Part shown: positions 1 through 10,059 of the stretch, piece after piece
Numbering within the stretch: position 1 is the stretch's first letter
How the letters are laid out: every line of letters begins with the position of its first letter
Source: Shimia isoporae
GTDB lineage: Bacteria; Pseudomonadota; Alphaproteobacteria; Rhodobacterales; Rhodobacteraceae
Reading direction: 5' to 3'
DNA length: 64,000 bases
Assembly: GCF_004346865.1 (NCBI RefSeq)
Contig: NZ_SMGR01000001.1
Coordinates: 1,550,001 to 1,614,000, forward strand
Position numbers and translations under genes: made by a program
The notes under the pieces: model-generated
The model's input: the letters and a program-made list of their open reading frames with translations, nothing else
Databases searched by the model: none
Told to the model about the DNA's origin: nothing

Positions 1-1326
1 GTGCTACGAAAAGGCCTGACTCTTCCAGTCACCGGGGCTCCCGGCGAAGGAATACATGAAGGTCCAGCAGTCAAGACCGTGGCGATCCTCGGCTCTGACT
101 ATATTGGATTGAAACCGCGAATCTCCGTGGCCGAAGGCGATGTCGTCGCCGCAGGCACGCCAGTTATGGCACACAAGGATTCGCCCGAGGCGGTTATCGT
201 TTCTCCGGTTTCCGGCCGCGTCAAAGCAATCAACAGAGGCGCGCGGCGCAAGCTTCTCTCCATAGAGATTGAAGTCGACGCAAGTGCCGCCGAACCTGTC
301 GACTTTTCCTCGGTAGGAGACACCAACACACGAAACGGCCTTGTGGAACGACTTTGCGCCGCTGGTCAGTGGGGCGCATTCCGCACCCGCCCCTACTCTA
401 AAGTGCCGGCAACTGACGAGATTCCCTCGGCCATCTACATTAACGCAATGGACACCGAGCCACTCTCCGGCGATCCCGAGCCGATTATCGCGGAAGCGGC
501 CGAAGCTTTTGTCATCGGTCTTGCGGCCATTGCGAAGCTCACAGATGGCAAGGCGTATCTGTGTCACGCCAAAGGCGCCAACATCCCGACGACTAATGGC
601 ATCGATGTCGCCACATTCGAAGGCCCACATCCGGCCGGTCTGTCCGGCACACACATGCATTTCCTCGAGCCGCCCACGGCATCCAAGTTTGTCTGGACGA
701 TTTCCTATCAGGATGTGATCGCCATTGGTCGACTGCTCGAATCCGGAAACGTGAGCGCGGAACGCGTCATCGCAGTGTGCGGCCCCTTGAGCGCCAACCC
801 GCGTCTGGTCCGCACCCTTACCGGCGCCTCGATGGTCGACCTTACCGAAGGCGAAATTTCGGGTGACGCGCCTGTACGCCTCATATCCGGATCTATTCTC
901 AGCGGCAAAGCTGGCGAACCGGTCGAAGCTTATCTTGGGCGCTACGCCCGGCAGCTAACGGTCATCGAAGAGGATCCCAAGCAGATCCCGATGGGCTGGA
1001 TCCGCCCGATGCCGTCAAAATACTCTTTCTTGCCGGTTCTGGGGTCCGCGTTTTCCAAGAAGCTTTACCCGCTTACGTCCAACCTCAACGGGGGCCGACG
1101 TGCAATGGTTCCGCTCGGTACCTTCGAAGAACTGATGCCGCAGGATTTCCTGCCAACGCAGTTGTTGCGCGCGCTTCTGGTGATGGACACCGACGAGGCA
1201 CAGAAACTCGGCGCGTTGGAACTGGATGAAGAAGATCTGGGTCTCGTAGGCTTCGCGTGCCCGGCCAAGTATGAATACGGCATCGCCCTGCGCGACAGCC
1301 TCACCAAGATTGAACGGGAGGGCTGA
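1..1326 (+). CDS. nqrA: Na+-translocating NADH:quinone reductase subunit A (5' end at window edge)
   Basis: First gene of a six-gene nqr operon. Nqr oxidises NADH with ubiquinone and exports Na+; NqrA is a peripheral cytoplasmic subunit linked with quinone binding. The protein is 441 residues, close to the usual 445 or so. It opens with a basic KGL-x-LP segment typical of NqrA N-termini, and reading begins at the first base of the window. Whether the GTG at base 1 is the true start or an internal codon a few residues in cannot be decided. The stop is followed after one base by the nqrB start, so translation is probably coupled. Identity rests on the sequence itself and on the five diagnostic subunits downstream. 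Confidence 0.93.
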   Translation: MLRKGLTLPVTGAPGEGIHEGPAVKTVAILGSDYIGLKPRISVAEGDVVAAGTPVMAHKDSPEAVIVSPVSGRVKAINRGARRKLLSIEIEVDASAAEPVDFSSVGDTNTRNGLVERLCAAGQWGAFRTRPYSKVPATDEIPSAIYINAMDTEPLSGDPEPIIAEAAEAFVIGLAAIAKLTDGKAYLCHAKGANIPTTNGIDVATFEGPHPAGLSGTHMHFLEPPTASKFVWTISYQDVIAIGRLLESGNVSAERVIAVCGPLSANPRLVRTLTGASMVDLTEGEISGDAPVRLISGSILSGKAGEPVEAYLGRYARQLTVIEEDPKQIPMGWIRPMPSKYSFLPVLGSAFSKKLYPLTSNLNGGRRAMVPLGTFEELMPQDFLPTQLLRALLVMDTDEAQKLGALELDEEDLGLVGFACPAKYEYGIALRDSLTKIEREG

Positions 1327-1327
1327 C

Positions 1328-2527
1328 ATGGGGTTGCGCAATTTCTTTGACCGCATCGAGCCGAATTTCGTCAAAGGCGGTAAGTACGAAAAGCTGTTCC
1401 CCATCTACGAGATGGTCGAAAGCTTCATCTACACGCCCAAGACCGTGACCACAGCCGCGCCTCACGCGCGGTCCTACGTCGACATGAAACGTATCATGAC
1501 TTACGTCGTGATCGCGACGATCCCCTGTATCATCATGGGGCTCTATAACGTCGGTCTTCAGGTCAACTCTGCCTATGAAACGATCGATCCCACCGGCTGG
1601 CGGGCTTGGATCATTTCCACACTGGGCATCGGCTTCAATGCCGCAAACCCGCTCGCCAACTTTGCACATGGCCTGCTGTACTTCCTGCCTATTTACATCA
1701 CCACGCTCGTCGTGGGCGGCATTTGGGAAGTGCTCTTCGCTACCGTCCGCGGGCACGAAGTGAACGAGGGCTTCCTCGTTACCTCCATGCTTTTCGCCCT
1801 CATTATGCCGCCCGCTGCGCCTCTTTGGCAGGTCGCACTGGGCATCAGCTTCGGGGTTGTGATCGGAAAAGAAGTCTTTGGCGGCACAGGCAAAAACTTC
1901 TTGAACCCGGCGCTTACGGGCCGTGCATTCCTGTATTTCGCTTATCCGGCCGATATGTCCGGTGACACGATCTGGACTCCGGTAGACGGCTTCTCCGGTG
2001 CGACAGCGCTTTCCGTAGGTGCCTCGCAGGGCTATCAGGAACTGCCCGCCAACGGCATGACATGGATGGATGCCTTTATCGGCACCGTCCAAGGCTCTAT
2101 CGGCGAAGTTTCCGCGCTGGCCTGCCTCATCGGTTTGGCCTTCCTGCTGATCACTAAAATTGCCAACTGGCGTCTCGTCGTAGGCTGTATGGGTGGAATG
2201 ATCGGCTTCTCCCTGCTGTTGAACCTGATCGGCTCCGATACAAACCCGATGTTTGCCATGCCGTGGTACTGGCACTTTGTGGTTGGCGGCTTCGCGTTTG
2301 GCCTCGTCTTCATGGTCACCGAGCCGGTATCCGCTTCTCACACAAACGCAGGACGCTACATCTACGGTGCACTGATCGGTTTCATGGTTGTGATGATCCG
2401 TGTCGTGAACCCGGCCTTCCCCGAAGGCATGATGCTCGCGATCCTTTTCGGCAACGTCTTTGCGCCGCTGATCGACTATTTTGTCGTGCAGGCCAACATC
2501 AAACGGAGGGCGCGTCGCAATGCCTGA
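1328..2527 (+). CDS. nqrB: Na+-translocating NADH:quinone reductase subunit B
   Basis: Large integral membrane subunit, 399 residues with about ten hydrophobic segments, that forms part of the Na+ channel and carries covalent FMN. The flavin attachment motif S-G-A-T is present with Thr226 as the expected phosphoester-linked residue (Thr236 in Vibrio cholerae by family knowledge). I chose the ATG at 1328, one base after the nqrA stop; an upstream in-frame start at 1271 would overlap nqrA by 56 bases and add a non-family N-terminus. The gene overlaps the nqrC start by 8 bases. Confidence 0.95.
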   Translation: MGLRNFFDRIEPNFVKGGKYEKLFPIYEMVESFIYTPKTVTTAAPHARSYVDMKRIMTYVVIATIPCIIMGLYNVGLQVNSAYETIDPTGWRAWIISTLGIGFNAANPLANFAHGLLYFLPIYITTLVVGGIWEVLFATVRGHEVNEGFLVTSMLFALIMPPAAPLWQVALGISFGVVIGKEVFGGTGKNFLNPALTGRAFLYFAYPADMSGDTIWTPVDGFSGATALSVGASQGYQELPANGMTWMDAFIGTVQGSIGEVSALACLIGLAFLLITKIANWRLVVGCMGGMIGFSLLLNLIGSDTNPMFAMPWYWHFVVGGFAFGLVFMVTEPVSASHTNAGRYIYGALIGFMVVMIRVVNPAFPEGMMLAILFGNVFAPLIDYFVVQANIKRRARRNA

Positions 2528-3329
2528 TAGCTCCCAAAACAAAGGGCCCATTGCCCGCTTTCTGGCCGCACCGCCCGATAGCGTAGGCAAAACGGTCTTC
2601 ATCGCGGTCGCGCTTTGCCTTGTGGCTTCCATGATCGTGTCCGCGACTTCCGTCGCGCTGCGTCCGCTGCAAGAACAGAACAAACTCAAAGACAAGCAGG
2701 CCAATGTTCTGCAAGTCGCTGGTCTTTACGAAGACGGCATGGACGTGATCGAAGGTTTCTCGGTCTTTGAACCGCAGGTTCTTGAACTGGCAACCGGCGA
2801 GTTCACCGATGCTTTGGGTGACGCGGCAACATTCGATGACCGTGCCGCAGCGGCGGATCCGGAACTCTCTGTTCGCCTCACCGAAGACCCCGCCGGCATT
2901 GGCCGCCAATCCCGGTACGTGACTGTCTATTTGCTTCGCAACGATGACGGTTCTCTGGACAAGGTGATCTTGCCAATTCACGGCTATGGTCTCTGGTCAA
3001 CGCTGTACGGCTTCATCGCGTTGGAAGAGAACGGAAACGACATCTTCGGCCTGCAGTTCTACGCCCATGGCGAAACTCCGGGATTGGGGGCCGAAATCGA
3101 CAACCCACGCTGGAAGGCGCTTTGGAACGGCAAAAAACTCGCTGACGAAAGTGGCGAACTTCAGATCACCGTAGCCAAATCCGTTCCGCCCGCCGGTGCA
3201 GACTTCCATGTCGATGCACTCGCTGGTGCAACGCTGACCTCTGTCGGCGTGGACAACCTCGTCCGTTTCTGGATGGGCGAAGCCGGCTACGCTCCTTTCC
3301 TTGAAAACCTGAAATCGGGAGACATCTGA
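2520..3329 (+). CDS. nqrC: Na+-translocating NADH:quinone reductase subunit C
   Basis: 269 residues: one N-terminal membrane helix (about residues 24-45) and a periplasmic FMN-binding domain. Near the C-terminus is A-G-A-T with Thr238 as the expected covalent FMN site, the counterpart of Thr225 in Vibrio NqrC. The ATG at 2520 is chosen because it gives the normal length and overlaps the nqrB stop. The TGA stop shares its last base with the nqrD start (TGATG). Confidence 0.95.
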   Translation: MPDSSQNKGPIARFLAAPPDSVGKTVFIAVALCLVASMIVSATSVALRPLQEQNKLKDKQANVLQVAGLYEDGMDVIEGFSVFEPQVLELATGEFTDALGDAATFDDRAAAADPELSVRLTEDPAGIGRQSRYVTVYLLRNDDGSLDKVILPIHGYGLWSTLYGFIALEENGNDIFGLQFYAHGETPGLGAEIDNPRWKALWNGKKLADESGELQITVAKSVPPAGADFHVDALAGATLTSVGVDNLVRFWMGEAGYAPFLENLKSGDI

Positions 3330-3982
3330 TGGCGCAGACCAAAAGAGACCTTCTGGTCGATCCTCTTGTCGACAACAACCCGATCACGCTTCAAGTGCTC
3401 GGAATCTGTTCCGCCCTCGCGGTAACGTCCTCTTTGCAAGTTGCTTTTGTCATGGCCATGGCCGTGACAGCCGTGACCGGCTTCAGTTCGATGTTCATTT
3501 CGGTACTGCGCAACCAGATCCCTGGCTCCATCCGGATCATCGTTCAAATGGTGATCATCGCCTCGCTGGTGATCATCGTGGATCAGGTTCTCAAGGCTTA
3601 CGCCTATGATGTCTCCAAGACATTGTCGGTCTTTGTCGGACTGATCATCACGAACTGTATCGTCATGGGCCGCGCAGAAGCCTTCGCCATGAAGAACCCG
3701 CCGATTGACAGTTTCATCGACGGCGTCGGCAACGGCCTTGGATATGGCGCTCTGCTTCTCGTAGTCGGCTTTATTCGTGAACTGTTTGGCGCAGGAAGCC
3801 TTTTCGGTGTCACCGTCCTGCCAACTGTGAACAACGGCGGCTGGTACGTCCCTAACGGGATGCTGCTGCTGCCACCGTCTGCCTTCTTCATTATCGGTCT
3901 TCTGATCTGGGCTGTCCGCACTTGGAAACCTGGTCAGGTCGAAGAACGCGAATATAAAATTCAAGTCGTGGAGGGCCACTGA
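3329..3982 (+). CDS. nqrD: Na+-translocating NADH:quinone reductase subunit D
   Basis: 217-residue polytopic membrane protein of the NqrD/RnfE family with about six hydrophobic helices. With NqrE it forms the inverted pair of small membrane subunits that coordinate an intramembrane iron centre in known structures. Start and stop overlap the neighbouring genes by one base each (TGATG), which indicates translational coupling along the operon. Length and hydropathy are normal. Confidence 0.95.
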   Translation: MAQTKRDLLVDPLVDNNPITLQVLGICSALAVTSSLQVAFVMAMAVTAVTGFSSMFISVLRNQIPGSIRIIVQMVIIASLVIIVDQVLKAYAYDVSKTLSVFVGLIITNCIVMGRAEAFAMKNPPIDSFIDGVGNGLGYGALLLVVGFIRELFGAGSLFGVTVLPTVNNGGWYVPNGMLLLPPSAFFIIGLLIWAVRTWKPGQVEEREYKIQVVEGH

Positions 3983-4590
3983 TGGAAGGGCTTCTCTCTT
4001 TGGCCGTAAAGGCCGTCTTTGTTGAGAACCTCGCGCTCTCGTTCTTCCTTGGCATGTGTACGTTCATCGCCGTTTCCAAGAAGATTTCGACGGCGCTGGG
4101 TCTCGGCATATCGGTTATGCTGGTGCAGGCCATCACGGTACCTACCAACAACCTTTTGCTGTCATACCTTCTGGCGCCGGGTGCGCTGGCCTGGGCTGGC
4201 TTTCCCAATGTCGATCTCACCTTCCTTGGTCTGATCTGTTACATCGGTGTGATTGCGGCGATGGTGCAGATCCTCGAGATGGTGCTCGATAAGTTCTTCC
4301 CGCCGCTCTACAACGCTCTGGGTGTGTTTCTGCCGCTCATCACCGTGAACTGCGCCATCCTCGGTGGTTCCCTCTTCATGGTGGAGCGCGACTACAACTT
4401 CGCGGAAAGCATGACCTACGGCCTCAGCTCCGGCTTCGGCTGGGCGCTGGCAATCACTGCGATGGCCGGCGTTCGCGAAAAGCTGAAGTACTCCGACATT
4501 CCTGATGGTTTGCAGGGGCTCGGTATCACCTTCATCACCGCGGGTTTGATGGCACTGGCCTTCATGTCCTTCTCCGGCGTCAAACTCTAA
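3982..4590 (+). CDS. nqrE: Na+-translocating NADH:quinone reductase subunit E
   Basis: 202-residue polytopic membrane subunit of the NqrE/RnfA family, partner of NqrD. The segment [10 protein letters not shown] around residues 131-140 and the C-terminal [12 protein letters not shown] helix are family-like. It starts one base inside the nqrD stop and is followed after 12 bases by nqrF. Confidence 0.95.
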   Translation: MEGLLSLAVKAVFVENLALSFFLGMCTFIAVSKKISTALGLGISVMLVQAITVPTNNLLLSYLLAPGALAWAGFPNVDLTFLGLICYIGVIAAMVQILEMVLDKFFPPLYNALGVFLPLITVNCAILGGSLFMVERDYNFAESMTYGLSSGFGWALAITAMAGVREKLKYSDIPDGLQGLGITFITAGLMALAFMSFSGVKL

Positions 4591-4602
4591 GAGGTCAAAC
4601 AG

Positions 4603-5826
4603 ATGGAAACATTTACTCTTGGCGTGGTGCTTTTCACTCTGATCGTTCTGGCACTTGTGACGATCATTCTTCTGGCGCGCTCCAAACTGGTTTCGACCGG
4701 CAATGTCAACATCACCATCAACGGTGAGAAAACCGTATCGGTTCCCGCAGGCGGTAAACTCCTGCAGACTCTGGCAGAGCAGAAACTCTTCGTACCTTCT
4801 GCCTGTGGCGGCGGCGGTACATGTGCCCAGTGCCGTGTGCGTATTCACTCCGGCGGCGGCTCAATCCTGCCAACCGAAGAAAGCCACATCACCAAGCGCG
4901 AAGCCGCTTGCGGCGACCGTCTTTCCTGTCAGGTGGCCGTGAAGCAGGACATGAACATCGAAGTTCCCGAAGAAGTCTTCGGCGTCAAAAAGTGGGAGTG
5001 CACCGTGCGCTCCAACGAAAACGTCGCGACCTTCATCAAGAACCTCGTGCTGGAATTGCCTGAAGGCGAAGACGTGAACTTCCGCGCCGGCGGTTACATC
5101 CAGATCGAGGCCCCGGCCCACAAGCTGAGCTACAAGGATTTCGCGGTCGAGGAAGAATATCACGAGGACTGGGACAAGTTTAACTTGTGGCAGTATGAAT
5201 CCACTGTGTCCGAACCCATCGAACGTGCCTACTCGATGGCGAACTATCCGGACGAAAAAGGCCTGATCATGCTGAACGTCCGTGTGGCATCTCCGCCTCC
5301 GGGCTCGCAAGGTATCCCGCCGGGTCAGATGTCCTCATACATCTTCAACCTGAAACCTGGCGACAAGGTCACCATTTCCGGCCCGTTCGGGGAATTCTTT
5401 GCCCGCGACACTCAAAAAGAGATGGTCTTCATTGGTGGTGGTGCCGGTATGGCACCGATGCGCTCGCACATCTTCGACCAGCTGAAGCGTCTGGAGAACC
5501 GTGACCGCAAGATTACCTTCTGGTACGGCGCACGGTCCAAACGTGAAATGTTCTTTGTCGAAGACTTTGACGGTCTCGCCAAGGAGTTCGACAATTTCGA
5601 TTGGCATGTGGCATTGTCCGACGCCCTGCCCGAAGACGATTGGGACGGCTACACCGGCTTCATCCACAACGTTCTTTATGAGGAATACCTCAAGAACCAC
5701 CCGGCACCGGAAGACTGTGAGTTCTACATGTGTGGTCCACCCATCATGAACCAGTCCGTGATCAACATGCTGCTGGAACTCGGCGTGGATCGCGAAGACA
5801 TCATGCTCGACGACTTCGGCGGCTGA
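4603..5826 (+). CDS. nqrF: Na+-translocating NADH:quinone reductase subunit F
   Basis: NADH-oxidising entry subunit, 407 residues. In order: an N-terminal membrane anchor (about 5-26), a plant-type 2Fe-2S ferredoxin domain with cysteines 68, 74, 77 and 109, an FAD-binding domain with the R-A-Y-S motif, and an NAD-binding domain with GGGAGMAP. Electrons pass NADH to FAD to 2Fe-2S to the FMNs of NqrC and NqrB. It is the last gene of the operon, followed 18 bases later by a rho-independent terminator. Nothing unusual is seen. Confidence 0.96.
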   Translation: METFTLGVVLFTLIVLALVTIILLARSKLVSTGNVNITINGEKTVSVPAGGKLLQTLAEQKLFVPSACGGGGTCAQCRVRIHSGGGSILPTEESHITKREAACGDRLSCQVAVKQDMNIEVPEEVFGVKKWECTVRSNENVATFIKNLVLELPEGEDVNFRAGGYIQIEAPAHKLSYKDFAVEEEYHEDWDKFNLWQYESTVSEPIERAYSMANYPDEKGLIMLNVRVASPPPGSQGIPPGQMSSYIFNLKPGDKVTISGPFGEFFARDTQKEMVFIGGGAGMAPMRSHIFDQLKRLENRDRKITFWYGARSKREMFFVEDFDGLAKEFDNFDWHVALSDALPEDDWDGYTGFIHNVLYEEYLKNHPAPEDCEFYMCGPPIMNQSVINMLLELGVDREDIMLDDFGG

Positions 5827-5843
5827 TCGATAGAAAACAAATC

Positions 5844-5874
5844 AAAAAGCCCCGCCAACCGGCGGGGCTTTTTT
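5844..5874 (+). terminator. Rho-independent terminator after nqrF
   Basis: A GC-rich 8-bp core stem (GCCCCGCC / GGCGGGGC) with a 4-base AACC loop is flanked by an A run before and six T residues after. The flanking runs make it functional in both directions, so it may also end the convergent gene that stops at 5894. Confidence 0.9.
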
Positions 5875-5893
5875 GTTCCAAGGCGTTGTTGTC

Positions 5894-6364
5894 TTAACCG
5901 CCCATGCGGCGCATGTGCTGTAACAGATTCTGGGTGATGCGATTGTCCTGCGGCAGCCCGTGATCACGTTGATATGCTGCGATCGCTCGGCCCGTTGCTG
6001 GACCGGCCTTGCCGTCCGCCGGTCCGGGATCATATCCAAGTCGACGAAGCGCCAATTGCACTTCATAAACGAGGTTGACTGCGCTTTTGGGCTTGGGCCG
6101 TTGAACCGGCTGCTGTGCCCTGTATCGATCCCAGCGCCGGTATTCATAATATCGGCGTTCTCGGTCAATTTCACGCGCCGCGCCGTCTATCGCGCCAATC
6201 GTACCCCCGATAACGGCACCGTCAATGGCGCCGTCTTCGCCGTCAATGATACCGCCGATAATGGCACCATCTATTGCGCCATCAATAAATCCGCCCCACA
6301 TGTCGGCTTGCGCAGCACCGCCAAAAGCCACTCCAGTCAATAAAATCACGGATGCCAGTCTCAT
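5894..6364 (-). CDS. Exported glycine-zipper protein with a peptidoglycan-binding-like domain
   Basis: 156 residues from the ATG at 6364. A signal peptide (to about residue 21) is followed by a Gly/Asp/Ile-rich repeat of the form DGAIDGAIIGG, resembling glycine-zipper motifs that insert in or span membranes. A basic linker follows, then a C-terminal segment (about 95-150) with V-Q-x-A-L-R-R-L-G-Y-D-P-G-P-A-D-G, the hallmark of peptidoglycan-binding domain 1. The start overlaps the stop of the upstream MORN gene (ATGA), so the two are co-translated. A role at the cell wall or periplasm is inferred; no enzyme motif is visible. Confidence 0.75.
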   Translation of the reverse strand: MRLASVILLTGVAFGGAAQADMWGGFIDGAIDGAIIGGIIDGEDGAIDGAVIGGTIGAIDGAAREIDRERRYYEYRRWDRYRAQQPVQRPKPKSAVNLVYEVQLALRRLGYDPGPADGKAGPATGRAIAAYQRDHGLPQDNRITQNLLQHMRRMGG

Positions 6365-7197
6365 TGCGTCGGCTCCCCGTTTTTCCACACCTCTACAACA
6401 GCCTCCGCATCCGCGCCGCGAAACACCAGAACTGTGCCCTGAAGCTCGCCTTTGACAAACCGCCCCTGCACAACAGTGCCATCAACAGTTGTCAGTGTGC
6501 CAATGCCGTCAGGAATTCCTGCTTGGAATTGACCAGAATAGTGATCCCCCTCAGCGGTCAGATAAAACCCCTGCCCCGTTGCAAATCCATTTTGAAACTC
6601 GCCGGAATAAAAGTCGCCGTCCACAAGCTCGAGAATGCCATCGCCATGTCGTTCCCCCTTGTCAAATCCGCCAATGTATACTTCGCCATTTGCGGAGCTG
6701 CTCTGCCCGAAACCATGCGGAAGATCATCCACAAAGAAACCGCTGTAGCGTGCGCCGTCTGCGCCAAGGAACTCGCCTTCGCCGTGCAACTTGCCCTGCT
6801 TGAATTCACCGGTTTTCCGATCCCCATTGGCGAAAACGACTTCGCCTGAGCCATTCAGATATCCGTCTTCAAAACTGCCGACATGGCGCACAAAGTCGCC
6901 GTTGCTTGACAAATTGAGTACACCCTCTCCGTTGAGCATCCCGCGCGCCATTTGCCCTTCATAGCTCGCCATAAGATCGCCCCCGTCCATCCAAACAAGC
7001 GAGCCTTCGCCTGATGCCATCCCGTCTTTGCATGGTCCGACCCAATGCACTGTCTCCGTAGGTTTGGGAGAGCTGTCAAAAACAACTTTGCAGCCACTAA
7101 TCGGATCGGACGCAAAAAACTCTTCCGCCGTTAACGGCAGCGCAAAAACAACGCCAACACCCAGACTCAAAACCATTTGGCCGAACTGCATGATCAT
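6361..7197 (-). CDS. Exported MORN-repeat protein
   Basis: 278 residues: a signal peptide (about 1-24), then some seven to eight MORN-type repeats of roughly 23 residues with the pattern Y-x-G-x-F-x-x-G-x-x-H/N-G-x-G from about residue 70 to 265. MORN repeats form an elongated beta-sheet used in protein or membrane binding; bacterial members are mostly uncharacterised. It is coupled by an ATGA overlap to the peptidoglycan-binding-like gene downstream, which suggests a joint envelope function. The exact role is unknown. Confidence 0.8.
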   Translation of the reverse strand: MIMQFGQMVLSLGVGVVFALPLTAEEFFASDPISGCKVVFDSSPKPTETVHWVGPCKDGMASGEGSLVWMDGGDLMASYEGQMARGMLNGEGVLNLSSNGDFVRHVGSFEDGYLNGSGEVVFANGDRKTGEFKQGKLHGEGEFLGADGARYSGFFVDDLPHGFGQSSSANGEVYIGGFDKGERHGDGILELVDGDFYSGEFQNGFATGQGFYLTAEGDHYSGQFQAGIPDGIGTLTTVDGTVVQGRFVKGELQGTVLVFRGADAEAVVEVWKNGEPTQ

Positions 7198-7246
7198 CTC
7201 CCTTGTCTGTCGGATTGCAATTGATCCACGAATCCAAACGGACTTT

Positions 7247-8047
7247 TCATGGGAAAATGTAGCTCAGTCCGAATTTGAACTGTTGTTTGTTCGCGCCAGC
7301 TGCGGCCTCGACCAGATAATAATAACCAATGTTAAAATCTATCGCACCGCCGTTCGGCTGCGCCCAGGTCTTGCCGGCTGTCAGACCAATTGGCACTGTC
7401 CATTGAGAGCCCGAAGGCGCCGCATCATTATAGGCAATTGTGTTGTTATAGCCAAAATACGACCCGCCCAAAAACTCGGTGTTATAAAACACGATCGGTT
7501 GGATCGTAGTGACGTTCACATCGTTTTCCCCGCGGATGTGTCCGATGATGCCGCCGTAGGACAAATCACCCGCAAAACCAAAAGCAACCGCTGCCAGCCC
7601 AAGCCCGTCTCCCAGTCCCGCGAGCGCAGGGTTTTCACGGGTCTGCACCGAGACTTGAGGTCCGAACCCGATACTGAGCGGACCTAATTTGGTGTTCGGT
7701 ACCCAGAACGCCTGCAGGATCGTGTCTGAAAAGCCTGTAATGTCGCTCGGCGTAGAAGGCACGCTGTTGTAGTTGATCACACCGCGCAAAATCAGATGCC
7801 CCGTCTCGCCGAAATCGATCGAATACACCGGTTGAATCTGGTAATTCGCCGTTTGATTTCCGCCCGAATTGTCAAAGGTGAAAGTGTTGTCTGTAAAGAC
7901 AGCAGTCACCGGCGCCAAAGGGTCCTGTGCCTTGCGGGCAGCAAGACAAGCCGCATCACAGGCCTCCTCTGCTGCCACAGCAAATGAAACTACAGAGGCT
8001 GCAACTGAAAGACATGTGGCCATCAGGGGCTTGATGATACGTCTCAT
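7247..8047 (-). CDS. Putative outer-membrane beta-barrel protein
   Basis: 266 residues with a signal peptide ending near AVA-AEE (about residue 26). The remainder is made of alternating short amphipathic strands rich in Gly, Tyr, Phe and Asn and ends in S-Y-I-F-P, with a terminal aromatic strand expected for an outer-membrane barrel. It resembles alphaproteobacterial proteins annotated as neuromedin U or transporter-like outer-membrane proteins, a name without functional meaning here. It is transcribed in the same direction as the MORN pair, 49 bases upstream of it. Confidence 0.65.
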   Translation of the reverse strand: MRRIIKPLMATCLSVAASVVSFAVAAEEACDAACLAARKAQDPLAPVTAVFTDNTFTFDNSGGNQTANYQIQPVYSIDFGETGHLILRGVINYNSVPSTPSDITGFSDTILQAFWVPNTKLGPLSIGFGPQVSVQTRENPALAGLGDGLGLAAVAFGFAGDLSYGGIIGHIRGENDVNVTTIQPIVFYNTEFLGGSYFGYNNTIAYNDAAPSGSQWTVPIGLTAGKTWAQPNGGAIDFNIGYYYLVEAAAGANKQQFKFGLSYIFP

Positions 8048-8202
8048 GAAATCACCTGTTCAAATTACACGCGTAACGCCGTCCAACTGATCGTACACCG
8101 TTTGGTCAACCGTTCAATGCCGACCATGTGACTTTCAGGTGATGACAGAAGCGTTTGGAGAAAAGCCGGCACTTGGCAGACAAATGGGCTTTGCCGTGTT
8201 TG

Positions 8203-9060
8203 TCAGCGGCCATCGTCCGCGACCCGCGTTTCTTTACGGGACAGGTTCTCGGCACCACTGACCGCGACCAATGCGCCGGACACGACCGCCATAACGACGG
8301 TAAACACCAAAACGCCACCAAAGTCCCCACGGTACACATCGACATATCCACCAAACCAAGCGTTTCCGGCGCCATGCATCACGGCAGCCACCAAAACACT
8401 GCCGCCAGTGTTGTTAAATACCCAACCGAATTGAACAGACCATGCCATGCAAAAAACGACGTACCCACCGATAGCAACGATCCACCCTGCGTCCTGTAGC
8501 CAGTCGTTCTGGACCGTTCCTTCAACCATAAACAATGGCAGGTGCCACAATCCCCATAGACACCCGATGCAAAGACAGGACGCCAGTGCCCCAAACCGCG
8601 CTTGCAACCTCGGCATAGCAAACCCGCGCCACCCGAATTCTTCTCCGAAGCCGGCAAGGAGAGTGAGCAACAAAATGAGCGGTACAACTTTCCAAATCGG
8701 ATCGAGCCCGTCCCATGTGACCTGCGGTCCGCCAATGACGCTATAAAGATAGAGAGCGGCGACCGAGGGTATCACGGGAAACACAAGCGCGAATGCCCAC
8801 CAGCCCAATCCAACACGCCATTTAAGTCCGCGTTTCAGCAGGTTGTAAAATCCCTTGGCGCCACCGGTGAGAAACGCCAGGACAAACCCGGCCAAAGACG
8901 CACTCAGTGCCCCCAACTGGCTCGCTTCTTTTGGCAGAAATCCAGCGGACACAGCCCACAACGGGACAATTCCAAACACCATCGCCAAAACTGTCAGGCA
9001 CAGAGCCGGATGTTTGACAACGATCTCGCGCAATGCTGGTTTCTCGTCAGATGTGTCCAC
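8203..9060 (-). CDS. CPBP-family intramembrane metalloprotease
   Basis: 285 residues with about seven to eight hydrophobic segments. The CPBP (CaaX protease/Abi) signature is clear: Glu140-Glu141-x3-Arg145 in one helix and His173 in W-G-L-W-H-L-P in the next, with the second H/N motif in the C-terminal helices. The family includes Rce1-like proteases and bacteriocin self-immunity proteins; the substrate cannot be inferred. It stands alone between the outer-membrane gene and tRNA-Ser. Confidence 0.8.
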   Translation of the reverse strand: MDTSDEKPALREIVVKHPALCLTVLAMVFGIVPLWAVSAGFLPKEASQLGALSASLAGFVLAFLTGGAKGFYNLLKRGLKWRVGLGWWAFALVFPVIPSVAALYLYSVIGGPQVTWDGLDPIWKVVPLILLLTLLAGFGEEFGWRGFAMPRLQARFGALASCLCIGCLWGLWHLPLFMVEGTVQNDWLQDAGWIVAIGGYVVFCMAWSVQFGWVFNNTGGSVLVAAVMHGAGNAWFGGYVDVYRGDFGGVLVFTVVMAVVSGALVAVSGAENLSRKETRVADDGR

Positions 9061-9161
9061 AAATCAAAACTAACGAAGAACTGGGCACGACACACGACAA
9101 AGATTTTACGGCCAGCGCTTCACGCGCAACCTCATCAAGTATCTGATTTTCAAGATGAAAG

Positions 9162-9251
9162 TGGCGGAGAGACAGGGATTCGAACCCTGGAGACGGTTTC
9201 CCGCCTACACACTTTCCAGGCGTGCGCCTTCGACCACTCGGCCACCTCTCC
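9162..9251 (-). tRNA. tRNA-Ser(GGA)
   Basis: On the minus strand a complete class II tRNA folds: acceptor stem GGAGAGG paired with TCTCTCC, discriminator G, encoded CCA (9162-9164), a long variable arm and the T-loop TTCGAAT. The anticodon loop reads CTGGAAA, giving anticodon GGA for serine UCC/UCU codons. The long variable arm is typical of tRNA-Ser. Confidence 0.95.
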
Positions 9252-9339
9252 GCGCTTTGTCCGCGCTGTTTACAGCCAAACCCGTTCCGCCTGCAAGAGG
9301 CAAAAGCACTTTATTGAAGCGATTTTTTGCACACTTTCT

Positions 9340-10059
9340 TCAGCTGTCCAGATGCAGGTACACGCGACGGTTCTGTTTGCCTTTTTTCTCGATCTTTCCG
9401 AGCCTTACAGGGCCAATCTCAGCGGTGCTGGCCACATGCGTGCCTCCGCATGGCTGTAAGTCGATCTGATCTTCACCTTCGCCGATCCGCACCAATCGCA
9501 CGTGCCCTGCCCCTACGGGCGGTTGCACGGACATGGTTTTCACAAGCCCCGGATTCGCTTCCAACTCCGCATCGGTAATCCACTGCTCTCCAACCGGCAA
9601 ATCGCGTGCAATCAAAGCGTTCAGAGCCTCTGCAAGCGCCTCTTTGTCTTCGGGCGCTTCCGGCATATCAAAATCCAGTCGGCCTTTTTCGGCTGAAATA
9701 GAACCGCCCGTAACCGGAAGCGGGACAACCACAGAAAGCAGATGCAGCGCGGTATGGATCCGCATGTGCCCATAGCGCCGCCCCCAGTCCAAACGTTGAA
9801 CCACCAACTGTCCCACCGGCGGCAACGCCTGCGGTTCTGCAGGCACCAATACGATCTCACCCTCGGGCGTTTTCACCGTGGTCGCGATCTCGAGCGACTG
9901 ATCCCCCCAGGCCAGAATTCCGCTGTCTCCGGGCTGACCTCCACCGGTCGCATAAAACACCGTTTGGTCGAGAATGACGCCTCCTTCGGCCGTATGTCCA
10001 ACCACGGCTGCGTCGGTCTCTTTCAGATATGCATCTTCACGAAACAACAGTTCTGTCAT
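9340..10059 (-). CDS. AlaX-type alanyl-tRNA editing protein
   Basis: 239-residue stand-alone homologue of the AlaRS editing domain. The Zn-binding residues are present: His102-x3-His106 (R-I-H-T-A-L-H) and Cys204-x3-His208 (C-G-G-T-H). The glycine-rich motif ATGGGQPGD at about 38-45 is also typical. It hydrolyses mischarged Ser- or Gly-tRNA(Ala) in trans. Its ATG overlaps the stop of the upstream mechanosensitive-channel gene by four bases. It ends 88 bases upstream of the tRNA-Ser gene, a location that is probably incidental. Confidence 0.9.
   Translation of the reverse strand: MTELLFREDAYLKETDAAVVGHTAEGGVILDQTVFYATGGGQPGDSGILAWGDQSLEIATTVKTPEGEIVLVPAEPQALPPVGQLVVQRLDWGRRYGHMRIHTALHLLSVVVPLPVTGGSISAEKGRLDFDMPEAPEDKEALAEALNALIARDLPVGEQWITDAELEANPGLVKTMSVQPPVGAGHVRLVRIGEGEDQIDLQPCGGTHVASTAEIGPVRLGKIEKKGKQNRRVYLHLDS

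Noticed and set aside
1301-2704. 467-codon minus-strand open frame opposite nqrB and nqrC
   Set aside because: It lies fully antisense to clear nqr genes, and its translation is rich in His, Asp and Arg with no family pattern; a shadow of codon bias.
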